Below are positions 1 to 6,756 of a stretch of DNA of 7,739 nucleotides, in pieces. The position numbers were made by a program, and so were the translations under genes. The stretch comes from Cyclobacteriaceae bacterium (GTDB lineage: Bacteria > Bacteroidota > Bacteroidia > Cytophagales > Cyclobacteriaceae), in contig JABFSY010000269.1 in assembly GCA_013140395.1 (NCBI GenBank), forward strand, positions 1 through 7,739, read 5' to 3'. Below the pieces are notes generated by a model. That model was not told where the DNA came from and did no database searches. It saw only the letters and a list, made by a program, of their open reading frames with translations. The first letter of the stretch is position 1; each line of letters starts with the position of its first letter.

Positions 1-1119
1 GCAATAGACATTCCATGTAGCGTTACCAAATATGGACGATGGGTTTGCTGGTATCGCTTGCACCGTTACCGTTGCCGTATTGGTACCTTCTTGGCAGCCA
101 GTTGTTCCGGTTACGGTATAGGTTGTGGTTGAAGACGGATTGGCTATGACCGTACTGCCGGTTGTTGTACTTAGACCACTTGCAGGAGACCAAGTGTAAG
201 TATTTGCGCCACTCGCTTTAAGAGTGGCTGAGGTTAAGCCTGTGCAAATGGTAGAGGGCACATTTGTCAAAGAAATAGTTGGGATGGCAGATGGCGAGGT
301 AACAGTAACAATCACACTTTTGGAGATGAAGCATCCGGTAGCCGCATCCATTCCGGTAGCGGTATAGGTAGTAGTGGCGGCTGGCGTAGCAATTACATTT
401 GCGCTGGTTGAATTAGTAAGCCCAGATGTTGGTGTCCAGGCATAACTGAAAGAAAGAGCTGATGATACACTTAATGTAGTACTGGAGCCAACGCATACAA
501 CAGCAGGCTCACTAATGATTAACGGATTGGGTGCAGCATTAAAAGCAACTTGAAGTTGCCCTCCACCAGTAAGGTTGACAATTTGAAACTCTACGGTGGA
601 AGTAGCCCCAAGAAATCCTGTCCATACATTGCTTTGTAGGATAGGCGTGTAACTACTGTTTTGAAAAACGGGTATGCCATTTACAAAAAGAGTCAATCCA
701 TCATCTTGTAAAGGGATGTCGATCTGATAATAACCGCAGACGAAACTGGTTCGTTTAAAACTAATTGTATAGTTCGTGGTAGGCACAGGGCAGCCCGTGT
801 AGGCAGAGCCCGATGAAGCATCTGCCGTTCCCGGACCGGCAGCCGTTGCCCAGCGATTTTTTGTATCAAAGCTGAGATTGTTTTCTGTGTAGCTACCAAA
901 AAAAGTATTGGTGATTATAGGGGAAGCTGTTCCAGAGTAGACGTACGCATTCCAAACAGCTGACCCAAATGTGGCGGGATTTCCTGAGGGCGCATTAACT
1001 GTGAGATTAGTTCCATTATCAATGCCAATGATTCCCGAGCCGGGATTGGAGCTTACAACTCTAATTCTATACCCAGCCCCAGCGGGTGTTGCCATAGGTA
1101 TCATTGCTGAAATGAATCC
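1..1119 (-). pseudogene. Continuation of the modular secreted protein beyond the in-frame stop; partial at left edge
   Basis: Reading the minus strand in the frame of the upstream ORF, I found no stop in any of the 373 codons from 1119 to 1. Codons 290-332 complete module 3: PAGAGYRIR and DNGTNL match PAGTGYRIR and DNGTNL in module 2. Next comes a domain starting FGSAVWNAY at about codon 340, with a predicted beta-rich stretch near codons 400-480 that contains DDGLTLFVNG, resembling lectin- or PA14-like folds. Two Ig-like modules follow (codons about 487-567 and 568-643), each with a TW/AW(S/T)P..SGL motif and a TTTYT motif. The last codons (FGNATWNVYC) begin a second copy of the WN domain at the edge. 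No start codon with a credible signal peptide exists here, so this part is expressed only by stop readthrough, or if the TGA is a sequencing error. Otherwise it is a dead 3' half. Confidence 0.75.
58..528 (-). repeat. Two tandem Ig-like modules (~80 residues each)
   Basis: Codons about 487-567 and 568-643 of the interrupted secreted protein encode two related modules. Each begins with a short Cys-Gly motif (VCVGSS and ICTGLT), then has YAWTPTSGL or YTWSPASGL, a TTTYT strand and a second Cys. This pattern is typical of PKD/Ig-like domains in Bacteroidota surface proteins. The two are less similar in DNA than the upstream modules are. Confidence 0.65.
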
Positions 1120-1914
1120 TCAATTGGTTGATGAAACAGACCCAATGTTGATAGGTGAAGCAAAACTACCCGATGCATTAGAAAGTTGGGCAGTGAAAAC
1201 ATTATCTGATGGAAGGAAAGGGAAACCGCACCCATTTTGAATGGTGTAAGAAATAGTAAGGGATTCCCCCTGACAAAAGGAAGTACCAATAAAAGTGGGT
1301 GCGTCTATTCCATACGCATTGACTTTTAAATTCGTGCCGTTGTCAGGGCTTGTACGAACAGGGTTTGAGGCCACTAACCGTATACGGTAGCCCGTGCCCG
1401 CTGGTGTTGAAGTGGGGATGGTGATGTTAACACTACCGGCACCATTGGTAGTGGTGGACTGCAAAGTGGTGGGCGATGCAAAACTTCCCGAGGCATTGGA
1501 GAGTTGGGCTGTAAAAACATTGCCACTTAGAAAGTCACAATCAACAAGCGTGTAACTCAAACTAAATGAAGCCCCCGGACAAACTATAGCTTCCGTAAAA
1601 GTAGGTGTGTTTAAATCAATAACCTTAATGGTAAAGTCAGTTCCATTATCCGCTCCGCTAATAGAAGGAGACGATCCGACCACACGTATTCTATAGCTGA
1701 CACCAGCACTCTGTGAGGCAGGAATGCTGACGGTTATCTGCCCCGCAAAAGTTGAGGCAGCAGATCCTATAGTAACTGGACTTGCGAAGCTTCCGTTGGG
1801 ATCAGAAAGTTGAGCTGTAAATATGTTGTCAGCGGCAAAGGTTTCCGTTATCGAATACAAAACGTTAAAGCTAGCGCCCGAACAAAAAGGAGGACTAGAA
1901 TCAAAACTGCCTGT
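991..1914 (-). repeat. Three tandem ~100-residue protein modules
   Basis: Three tandem modules occupy about 1621-1914, 1315-1611 and 991-1302. The similarity is also visible in DNA. The 47-bp segments at 1478-1524 and 1160-1206 match at 39 of 47 positions by eye, and 1784-1830 is a more diverged copy. The spacings are 306 and 318 bp, both multiples of three, so the modules can be gained or lost without a frameshift. The premature TGA lies within the third copy. Confidence 0.8.
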
Positions 1915-1986
1915 GGTTATTGTTTGCGAAAACGACTTGATCGTTGAAATACAGATAGCCAACCCCACTAAAACATATCGAAGCAT
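1120..1986 (-). CDS. Secreted Ig-like modular protein, N-terminal part up to an in-frame TGA
   Basis: This is the 288-codon front part of a probable cell-surface or secreted protein. Residues 1-21 look like a signal peptide: a hydrophobic stretch follows MLRY and a likely cleavage site lies after SFSQ. Two complete repeat modules follow, at about residues 25-122 and 126-224. A third begins at about 229 and is cut by the stop. Each module has a Cys near its start (FCSGAS, VCPGAS, FCQGES), a central FTAQLS...GSFASP motif, a SAG/PAG..YRIR motif and a DNGT motif near its end. The TGA at 1120-1122 falls in the middle of module 3, and the same frame continues with the missing half of that module (see 1-1119). 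The original gene was therefore much longer. Modules of this kind are common in extracellular Bacteroidota proteins, often type IX secretion cargo. No sorting domain is visible because the C-terminus lies outside the window. The exact function is unknown. Confidence 0.8.
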   Translation of the reverse strand: MLRYVLVGLAICISTIKSFSQTITTGSFDSSPPFCSGASFNVLYSITETFAADNIFTAQLSDPNGSFASPVTIGSAASTFAGQITVSIPASQSAGVSYRIRVVGSSPSISGADNGTDFTIKVIDLNTPTFTEAIVCPGASFSLSYTLVDCDFLSGNVFTAQLSNASGSFASPTTLQSTTTNGAGSVNITIPTSTPAGTGYRIRLVASNPVRTSPDNGTNLKVNAYGIDAPTFIGTSFCQGESLTISYTIQNGCGFPFLPSDNVFTAQLSNASGSFASPINIGSVSSTN

Positions 1987-2207
1987 CTCAGCTAGTTAAT
2001 TAATAAATCTAACATTATGAACACTACTTTATCAATAAAACACCATACTTCACCCGAACAAATTTAAATGACCCTATTTTGTTTAATGTATCAAATGAAA
2101 TGTTAATCCTACACTATGCATTTTGGTAAGCCTTGCTAAAGAAGACGATAGAGAAGCGATTCTTGAATTAAGGGTAACTTGCGGTGGCTTTTATACTAGA
2201 TAGCTTA
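1987..2207. other. Divergent intergenic region
   Basis: This AT-rich gap of 221 bp separates two divergent genes. Apart from the candidate minus-strand promoter at 2059-2095, I see no operator, hairpin or RNA gene. On the plus strand the nearest match to the -7 box is TATTTTG at 2075-2081, one base short of consensus and with no -33 partner, so the reductase promoter is not identified. Confidence 0.6.
2059..2095 (-). promoter_or_regulatory. Candidate Bacteroidota-type promoter for the modular secreted gene
   Basis: On the minus strand, 2066-2059 reads TAAATTTG, a full match to the Bacteroidota -7 consensus TAnnTTTG. A TTTG at 2095-2092 could be the -33 element, but the 25-base spacing is longer than the usual range of about 17-23. 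It would give a leader of roughly 65 bases before the ATG at 1986. The bases just before that ATG are AT-rich and have no Shine-Dalgarno sequence, as is common in this phylum. Confidence 0.35.
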
Positions 2208-3173
2208 ATGCACACACTCGACCTCATTATTATCGGTGCCGGACCCATCGGCTTAGCCTGCGGAATCGAGGCGAAAAAGGCAGGGCTTACTTATCAAATT
2301 ATTGAGAAGGGTTGCCTGGTCAACTCTCTTTATAATTACCCCAGCAATATGACTTTTTTTTCAACATCAGAAAAACTAGAGATTGGTGGCGTTCCATTTA
2401 TTTCCAACAACGCAAAGCCAACCCGCCCCGAGGCACTTGAATACTATCGAAGGGTTTGTTCAAGTTGGAAGCTGAATGTAAGACTGTATGAAAAAGTAGA
2501 TAGCGTAACTAAAAACGCGGAACTTTTTTCTGTAAAAACAACCAAGTCTTTTTACTCAGCCAAGGCAATAGTGCTTGCGCTTGGTTTTTATGACCTGCCG
2601 TTCTTGTTAAATGTTCGGGGCGAAGAGTTGCCGAAGGTAAAACATTACTATGACGAACCGCATCCCTACTTCGGACAAAAAATAATTGTGGTTGGGTCTG
2701 CAAATTCTGCTGTAGATGTAGCCCTGGAAACATGGCGGAAAGGTGCAGATGTAACGATGGTGATTCGAGAATCAAGCATTGGAGAAAATGTAAAGTACTG
2801 GGCAAAGCCAGACATTGAGAATCGAATTAAGGAAGACTCTATTCGCGCATTCTTTAACTCGGAGGTCACGGCAATAACGCCAACAACTGTAGAAATAAAA
2901 ACGCGTGACGGGGAAAAAATTTTAGAGAACGACTTTGTATTGGCCATGACCGGCTACCAACCGCCTTTTGATTTTATGAAGTCGATAGGAATCGAATTTC
3001 AAAACGATGAATTTCATACGCCTGTTTTTAACCCCGAAACGATGGAAAGCAACGTACCGAATCTTTACCTCGCAGGGGTGGTGTGTGGAGGCTTGAAAAC
3101 GAACAAGTGGTTTATTGAAAACTCACGAGTGCATTCAGAGAGGATTGTGAAGAACATAACAATTAGAACTTAG
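2208..3173 (+). CDS. ypdA: YpdA/Bdr-family FAD/NADPH-dependent reductase (putative bacillithiol disulfide reductase)
   Basis: This 321-residue cytoplasmic flavoprotein belongs to the thioredoxin-reductase-like superfamily but lacks a CxxC redox pair. The N-terminal GAGPIG at residues 10-15 is the FAD dinucleotide-binding motif. Family hallmarks follow: NYP..MTFFSTSEKLEIG at 43-60, LPKVKHYYDEPHPYFG at 141-156, the NADPH-binding VVGSANSAVD at 161-170, a second FAD-contacting segment LYLAGVVCGG at 286-295, and KWFIENSRVHS at 300-310. In Firmicutes, YpdA reduces oxidised bacillithiol using NADPH. The residue at position 14, Cys in Staphylococcus aureus YpdA as I recall it, is Ile here. ATG 2208 is chosen because it places the FAD motif ten residues in, as in the family. 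An in-frame GTG at 2184, with AAGGG nine bases before it, would add eight residues and cannot be excluded. The gene stands alone and is convergent with the receptor. The family call is firm; the substrate is inferred. Confidence 0.87.
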   Translation: MHTLDLIIIGAGPIGLACGIEAKKAGLTYQIIEKGCLVNSLYNYPSNMTFFSTSEKLEIGGVPFISNNAKPTRPEALEYYRRVCSSWKLNVRLYEKVDSVTKNAELFSVKTTKSFYSAKAIVLALGFYDLPFLLNVRGEELPKVKHYYDEPHPYFGQKIIVVGSANSAVDVALETWRKGADVTMVIRESSIGENVKYWAKPDIENRIKEDSIRAFFNSEVTAITPTTVEIKTRDGEKILENDFVLAMTGYQPPFDFMKSIGIEFQNDEFHTPVFNPETMESNVPNLYLAGVVCGGLKTNKWFIENSRVHSERIVKNITIRT

Positions 3174-3174
3174 T

Positions 3175-3223
3175 GTTAGGACTTGGGAACCTCAACCCCA
3201 CTACCTAATACCCAATTACCAAC
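3175..3223. repeat. Imperfect inverted repeat and degenerate heptamers between convergent genes; possible two-way terminator
   Basis: The arms at 3175-3187 (GTTAGGACTTGGG) and 3211-3223 (CCCAATTACCAAC) pair at 10 of 13 positions. They close on a perfect 5-bp TTGGG/CCCAA and enclose a 23-base loop. The right arm is part of three consecutive heptamers, TACCTAA, TACCCAA and TTACCAA, at 3202-3222, which overlap the last codons and stop of the receptor gene. There is no T-tract, so ordinary intrinsic termination is doubtful. Confidence 0.35.
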
Positions 3224-5247
3224 TTAACCCCAATGAAATAGTTTCTGCCCGCGGCTGCATTGTAGTATCTCCCACCCGTTGCATTCAAATCATTTCCCAA
3301 GCTATAGGTTTGGTCGGTGGCGTTTTCGATACCCAACCAAACATCGACGGGCATTTTTTTGAGATTTGATGCCCAACCCAATCGACTGCCAATTAAAAAA
3401 AAAGAAGAAGCGAAATCAGTGTTAGCATCGTTCAGTGAAATGGCATCAACAAAATTAAAAGTCGAGTTAACATAGAACCCCACTTTTGATTTTAAATCGA
3501 AGCCAGAAACCAGAGCGATGGGCGCATTGCCTGTTAAGTTTTTGTAAGAATAGTTTTGTTGGTTTTTGATGTAGTTGTTGAATTGAAATTGGTTGCGGGT
3601 ATAGCTCGTCCAAACTTTGATGGAAGAGATACCAGGACCTTTAAATTCTTTCAAGTAGCTCACCATCACTTCGGCACCCAATTGCGAGGTACCGCCAGCA
3701 TTCACAAAAAAATCTGATCCATTGATTTGTCGCTGCACCACAATGGTTTCGGTTTGTTGCAATGAAAAGAGTGCGACATCAAACGAAAAATTTTTGAAAA
3801 AATTTCCCCGCGCTCCCAGTTCATAGTTGATTCCTGTTTCGGCTCGCAAACTGTCGTTGTAGGTATTGGTAGATGGGCGAACCTCGGCCAACGTAGGAGG
3901 AGAAAATCCCCTGCTGACGCTTCCGTAAGTAGAAAGACGCTCGCTCCATTTTTTCAGCAAGGCTACCCGCGGAATCAACACAGGTTCAAATTTTCTGGTT
4001 TGTTGAACGGCCGGAATAATCGAAGTGCGATTGAACTGATAAGAAATGAAATTACCACTCGCGCCCACCGTCAAATAAAGATTGTGTGGCAAGTCAAATT
4101 CGCTTTGCGCGAATACAGTTGCCAGCGAAGATTTCAATTCATCGCTAAATTGAAGATTCCCTGTTACACCCTGCAGGTTATCGTAATTCGTGATGGGCGA
4201 ATTGAAAAATTGAAACTCTCCACCAAATGTCATTTTGCCTTTCGTAGATGACAAATCAAAACAGAATTGATTCTCCATTCTTCCACCCCAATTGTTTTCC
4301 CTGCGCTTTTCGTAATTGGTTATGGCCGGATTTTTGAAATCAGTGACTGACCCGAAAAAACCAACGGTAGTCGACCAGTTGTTATTCCACTGATGGTCGA
4401 GCATGGCCCCCGAGTAGAAAGTCTGATTGTAAATGGCAGCTTGTTGGTCAATGGCACTCGGCAGCGTAGCGGTAGCCAATCGCGCTTGGCGCGGGTCTTG
4501 GCCGTATTGGGCTTTTGTCAATGCCCCGGGGGTTTGGTAAAACAAATCAGTGTAGAAAGAAGTGGATCGCAAAATGGTTTTACTGCTTAGTTGAAATTGT
4601 AGCTCTAAATTCAGCGCATCGCGCCTCATGGCCGTTTGCTGGCGGTAGCCATTTGCTTGTTGATGGGCATATTGAATCGTTGCTTTTACTTTTCTTTCTG
4701 CCGCAGTCGCTTGTAGCTGATAGCGTTGCAACCCGTAGCTGCCAACGACAGCCGAAAGTTGAAATTCATTTTTGTTTGGTACTGAAGAATTCAATAACAG
4801 CACACCGCCCATGCCGGCACCATACAAACTGCCGCTCGGCCCCTTAATGACTTCGATTTGACTGACGGAATTGAAATCGAGCAGATTGAAATAGGTATTG
4901 CCACCGCCATCTGTCAAAGGCAACCCATTCCAATAGAATTTTACATTGCGTATACCAAAAGGTGAGCGCAGCGAACTGCCCCGAATCGCTAAACGAAAAC
5001 TGCCGGGCGAGCGTTCTTCCATCCGCACACCGGCAATTGTATTGAGTGCTGGCAGAAACGAAGTGTTGTTGAAACGATTCAGCTCTTTTGCATTAACGAT
5101 AGCAACCGAAGCAGCTACTTGCTCCAAAGGCTTTTCAGAAGCGAACGCCTGAACAACTACCTCCTGTAAGTTTCGTATTGTGTCTTTACGTTGAGCACGA
5201 GCCAATAATGAGGAAAGAAAGAATACCCCGAGAACAAAAACTCGCAT
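3205..5247 (-). CDS. TonB-dependent outer-membrane receptor
   Basis: This 680-residue protein is an energy-coupled outer-membrane channel that would import a scarce ligand, using force from TonB-ExbBD. Residues 1-18 form a signal peptide ending ARA, with mature protein from about Q19. A TonB-box-like segment, LQEVVVQA, lies at 27-34. The plug domain spans about 40-157 and includes RLAIRGSSLRSPFG at 85-98, FYWNGLPLTDG near 104-114 and the hallmark IEVIKGPSGSLYGAGMGG at 131-148. The remainder is an alternating, aromatic-rich 22-strand barrel ending in GVKLVIGY. It lacks the N-terminal carboxypeptidase-like domain of SusC proteins, and no SusD partner is nearby, so a siderophore, haem, cobalamin or metal-type ligand is likelier than glycan; the sequence does not decide which. 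The start lies 1 bp after the ispH stop, which suggests co-transcription and coupled translation. The last residue is Tyr rather than the more common Phe. Confidence 0.9.
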   Translation of the reverse strand: MRVFVLGVFFLSSLLARAQRKDTIRNLQEVVVQAFASEKPLEQVAASVAIVNAKELNRFNNTSFLPALNTIAGVRMEERSPGSFRLAIRGSSLRSPFGIRNVKFYWNGLPLTDGGGNTYFNLLDFNSVSQIEVIKGPSGSLYGAGMGGVLLLNSSVPNKNEFQLSAVVGSYGLQRYQLQATAAERKVKATIQYAHQQANGYRQQTAMRRDALNLELQFQLSSKTILRSTSFYTDLFYQTPGALTKAQYGQDPRQARLATATLPSAIDQQAAIYNQTFYSGAMLDHQWNNNWSTTVGFFGSVTDFKNPAITNYEKRRENNWGGRMENQFCFDLSSTKGKMTFGGEFQFFNSPITNYDNLQGVTGNLQFSDELKSSLATVFAQSEFDLPHNLYLTVGASGNFISYQFNRTSIIPAVQQTRKFEPVLIPRVALLKKWSERLSTYGSVSRGFSPPTLAEVRPSTNTYNDSLRAETGINYELGARGNFFKNFSFDVALFSLQQTETIVVQRQINGSDFFVNAGGTSQLGAEVMVSYLKEFKGPGISSIKVWTSYTRNQFQFNNYIKNQQNYSYKNLTGNAPIALVSGFDLKSKVGFYVNSTFNFVDAISLNDANTDFASSFFLIGSRLGWASNLKKMPVDVWLGIENATDQTYSLGNDLNATGGRYYNAAAGRNYFIGVKLVIGY

Positions 5248-5248
5248 T

Positions 5249-6529
5249 CTAGAATGAGGCGAGCACTTCCTCCACGCTTTTCGAACCGTTGAAATAGCTA
5301 ACTAGTTTCAACATCACCCTGTCAACCACTGTATCAGGGCAAGAGGCGCCACTTGTAAGAACTACCTTGAGGGGACGTTTTTCGGGTATAAAGGAAAAGG
5401 TGGTGAGCAGCTCCTTTTGATGGTAATTGAAATGTTGTATCTCTTCTTTTGATTTAATTTCTCTATCAGAATTGATAAAAAAAGTTGGAAAATTTCGCTC
5501 GCAAAGCTCCACGATATGGGACGTATTTGAACTATTGTAGCCACCCACAACAATGGCGAAATCTGCCTCTTGCTTTAGTAATTCATAAGTTGAGTCTTGA
5601 TTATCGTTGGTTGCATAACAAAGCGTATCCCGCGTGTCGGCAAAGTGGTTTTTGATTTCGGCTTCACCATATTTTTTAATCATCACCTGTTTAAAGAAGT
5701 CAGCAATTCCCTGCGTTTCGGTCGCCAACATGGTGGTTTGATTCACTACTCCTACGCGTTGTAAATGCAACTCGGGGGAAAAGCCATCCGAGTGTTTTCC
5801 TCCAAAAGCCTCATAAAATTCGGCAGCTGTTTTACTTCCCAACAGATAGTTACTTAGCTCGATGGCATCGTCCATATCACGGACAATTATAGAATGGCCG
5901 TTACCTGCGCTATGTGAAAACGTGGCTCTTGTCTCTTCGTGTTTTGGTTTTCCGTGAATGATCACAGTAAAATTATCTTTGCCTAACTTTTCAGCTCTAT
6001 TCCAAACTTTTTCAACAAATGGGCAAGTGGTGTTATACTTTTGCACATCTACCCCTTTGTCAAGAAGCAACTTTTCAATTTCAAGTGTTGTACCAAAGGC
6101 AGGAATAATCACCACATCGTCTTTGCCAATACTATCCCAGGGTACGAAATGCGTGCCATCCGTATCCATAATGAACTTGATCCCTCGACTCTCCAGATCA
6201 GAGTTTACTTCTTGGTTATGGATCATCTGGCTCAGAAGATAGACGTTTTTTCCGTGGTTTTCTTCGAGTGCTCGATAGCTGATTTCAATAGCGTTTTCTA
6301 CACCATAGCAGAATCCAAAATGGCGAGGTATTAAAAACACAATAGGTCCGAAGTCTACTACCGCAGGCTCAAAATCTTGTTTGCGTAGATCTTTTACTCT
6401 ACGAAACTCTTTTATTCGACCCGTGATGGAGGATCGATAGTAGGCTGGAATTTCGAACTTTTTGATAGGCTCTTTTTTTAGAAACTCAAAAGTAATGGAA
6501 TTGTTACAGATCAACCCATCCATTTTCAT
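5249..6529 (-). CDS. ispH: 4-hydroxy-3-methylbut-2-enyl diphosphate reductase (IspH/LytB), long form
   Basis: IspH catalyses the last MEP-pathway step in the cytoplasm, reducing HMBPP to IPP and DMAPP with a [4Fe-4S] cluster. All three cluster ligands are visible: Cys74 in GFCYG, Cys169 in TTCPFV and Cys304 in DTLCYAT. Substrate-site residues are also present: His104 in MIHNQ, HEET at 197-200, QTT at 264-266, NSSN at 332-335 and SGASCPD at 393-399. At 426 residues it is about 110 longer than the E. coli enzyme, which matches the long form I recall from Bacteroidota. The start is uncertain. ATG 6529 (or 6523) is the only ATG choice, but it follows directly on a T-tract with no ribosome site. 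About 21 residues precede IKKFEIPAYYRS, which lines up with the usual family N-terminus (MKxFEIPAYYRS-like). Codon 22 is ATC at 6464-6466. Function is certain; the start is not. Confidence 0.95.
   Translation of the reverse strand: MKMDGLICNNSITFEFLKKEPIKKFEIPAYYRSSITGRIKEFRRVKDLRKQDFEPAVVDFGPIVFLIPRHFGFCYGVENAIEISYRALEENHGKNVYLLSQMIHNQEVNSDLESRGIKFIMDTDGTHFVPWDSIGKDDVVIIPAFGTTLEIEKLLLDKGVDVQKYNTTCPFVEKVWNRAEKLGKDNFTVIIHGKPKHEETRATFSHSAGNGHSIIVRDMDDAIELSNYLLGSKTAAEFYEAFGGKHSDGFSPELHLQRVGVVNQTTMLATETQGIADFFKQVMIKKYGEAEIKNHFADTRDTLCYATNDNQDSTYELLKQEADFAIVVGGYNSSNTSHIVELCERNFPTFFINSDREIKSKEEIQHFNYHQKELLTTFSFIPEKRPLKVVLTSGASCPDTVVDRVMLKLVSYFNGSKSVEEVLASF
6487..6514 (-). promoter_or_regulatory. 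Candidate promoter inside the annotated 5' end of ispH
   Basis: On the minus strand, 6494-6487 reads TACTTTTG, a full match to TAnnTTTG. TTG at 6514-6512 lies 17 bases upstream as a -33 element, at the short end of the range described for flavobacteria. A start of transcription near 6480 would leave about 14 bases before the ATC at codon 22 of ispH. The sequence matches are direct; activity is inferred, and an 8-base box with four to six fixed positions can occur by chance. Confidence 0.4.
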
Positions 6530-6531
6530 CT

Positions 6532-6563
6532 AAAAAAAAGGCCCACGTCAAAGTCGGGCTTTT
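6532..6563 (-). terminator. Intrinsic terminator between the small gene and ispH
   Basis: Read on the minus strand, AAAAGCCC at 6563-6556 is followed by a loop, GGGCC at 6544-6540 and eight T residues at 6539-6532. The core stem is 4 bp of GC (6556-6559 with 6541-6544), extendable by two pairs with one bulged base. It starts 1 bp after the stop of the 57-residue gene and ends 2 bp before the ispH ATG. An A/T-tract on the other side gives it a two-way appearance, but only minus-strand genes flank it. Confidence 0.65.
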
Positions 6564-6564
6564 C

Positions 6565-6738
6565 TTAGGCTGCTTTACTCAGCTGGTCTTCTTTTATTTT
6601 CTTCGTTCGCACCTCTTTTGATTCGAGGTCAAACGATTTTACTTGAATCCAATTTGACTTGATGTACTTTAAAACTTCCATCACTTTACCGTCCATTTTG
6701 CTGCGAACACGCTCACCTTTTTTAAACAATCTTCTCAT
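6565..6738 (-). CDS. Small basic hypothetical protein (57 aa), possibly SH3/KOW-like
   Basis: This ORF runs from ATG at 6738 to TAA at 6565 and encodes 57 residues rich in Lys and Arg, with no signal peptide or membrane segment. It starts MRRLFKKGERVRSKMDGKV, continues with VLKYIKSNWIQVKSF at about 22-36, and ends in a charged tail, KKIKEDQLSKAA. The pattern (a 'KGERVRSK' strand, a Gly turn, then 'WIQVKSFD') resembles small SH3-like barrels such as KOW or YodC/DUF2158-type proteins. This is only an impression from the pattern. It begins 18 bases past the protease stop and is followed by a terminator, so it is probably the last gene of that operon. Coding is supported by tight packing between stop and terminator and by sensible residue composition. 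Function is unknown; nucleic-acid or ribosome contact is one possibility. Confidence 0.75.
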   Translation of the reverse strand: MRRLFKKGERVRSKMDGKVMEVLKYIKSNWIQVKSFDLESKEVRTKKIKEDQLSKAA

Positions 6739-6756
6739 CCAATAATGGGTTTAGTT

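Noticed and set aside
1120..1122. TGA as a reassigned sense codon or selenocysteine
   Set aside because: No other gene in the window (about 1,800 codons) contains an in-frame TGA. Tryptophan is encoded by TGG, and the aligned position is Ala in sister modules. None of the other five genes uses TGA as stop, so the window alone cannot fully exclude it, but it is unlikely.
971..1240. Plus-strand ORF of 89 codons
   Set aside because: It lies antisense to the modular secreted protein, has no recognisable motif, and the opposite strand carries clear repeat modules.
2096..2206. Short plus-strand open stretch before the reductase (…LAKEDDREAILELRVTCGGFYTR)
   Set aside because: It has no ATG, only about 36 codons and no recognised family. 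It may be a chance opening or a gene relic, but there is too little to call.
2184..2207. GTG 2184 as the reductase start
   Set aside because: It adds eight residues not expected in the family. ATG 2208 gives the usual distance to the FAD motif. The AAGGG before the GTG keeps it as an alternative.
4515..4847. Plus-strand ORFs within the receptor gene
   Set aside because: Their composition is that of out-of-frame translation, and the minus strand encodes a full TonB receptor with conserved plug motifs.
5362..5553. Minus-strand 63-codon ORF inside ispH
   Set aside because: It lies in another frame of a conserved gene and has no start context or recognisable motif.
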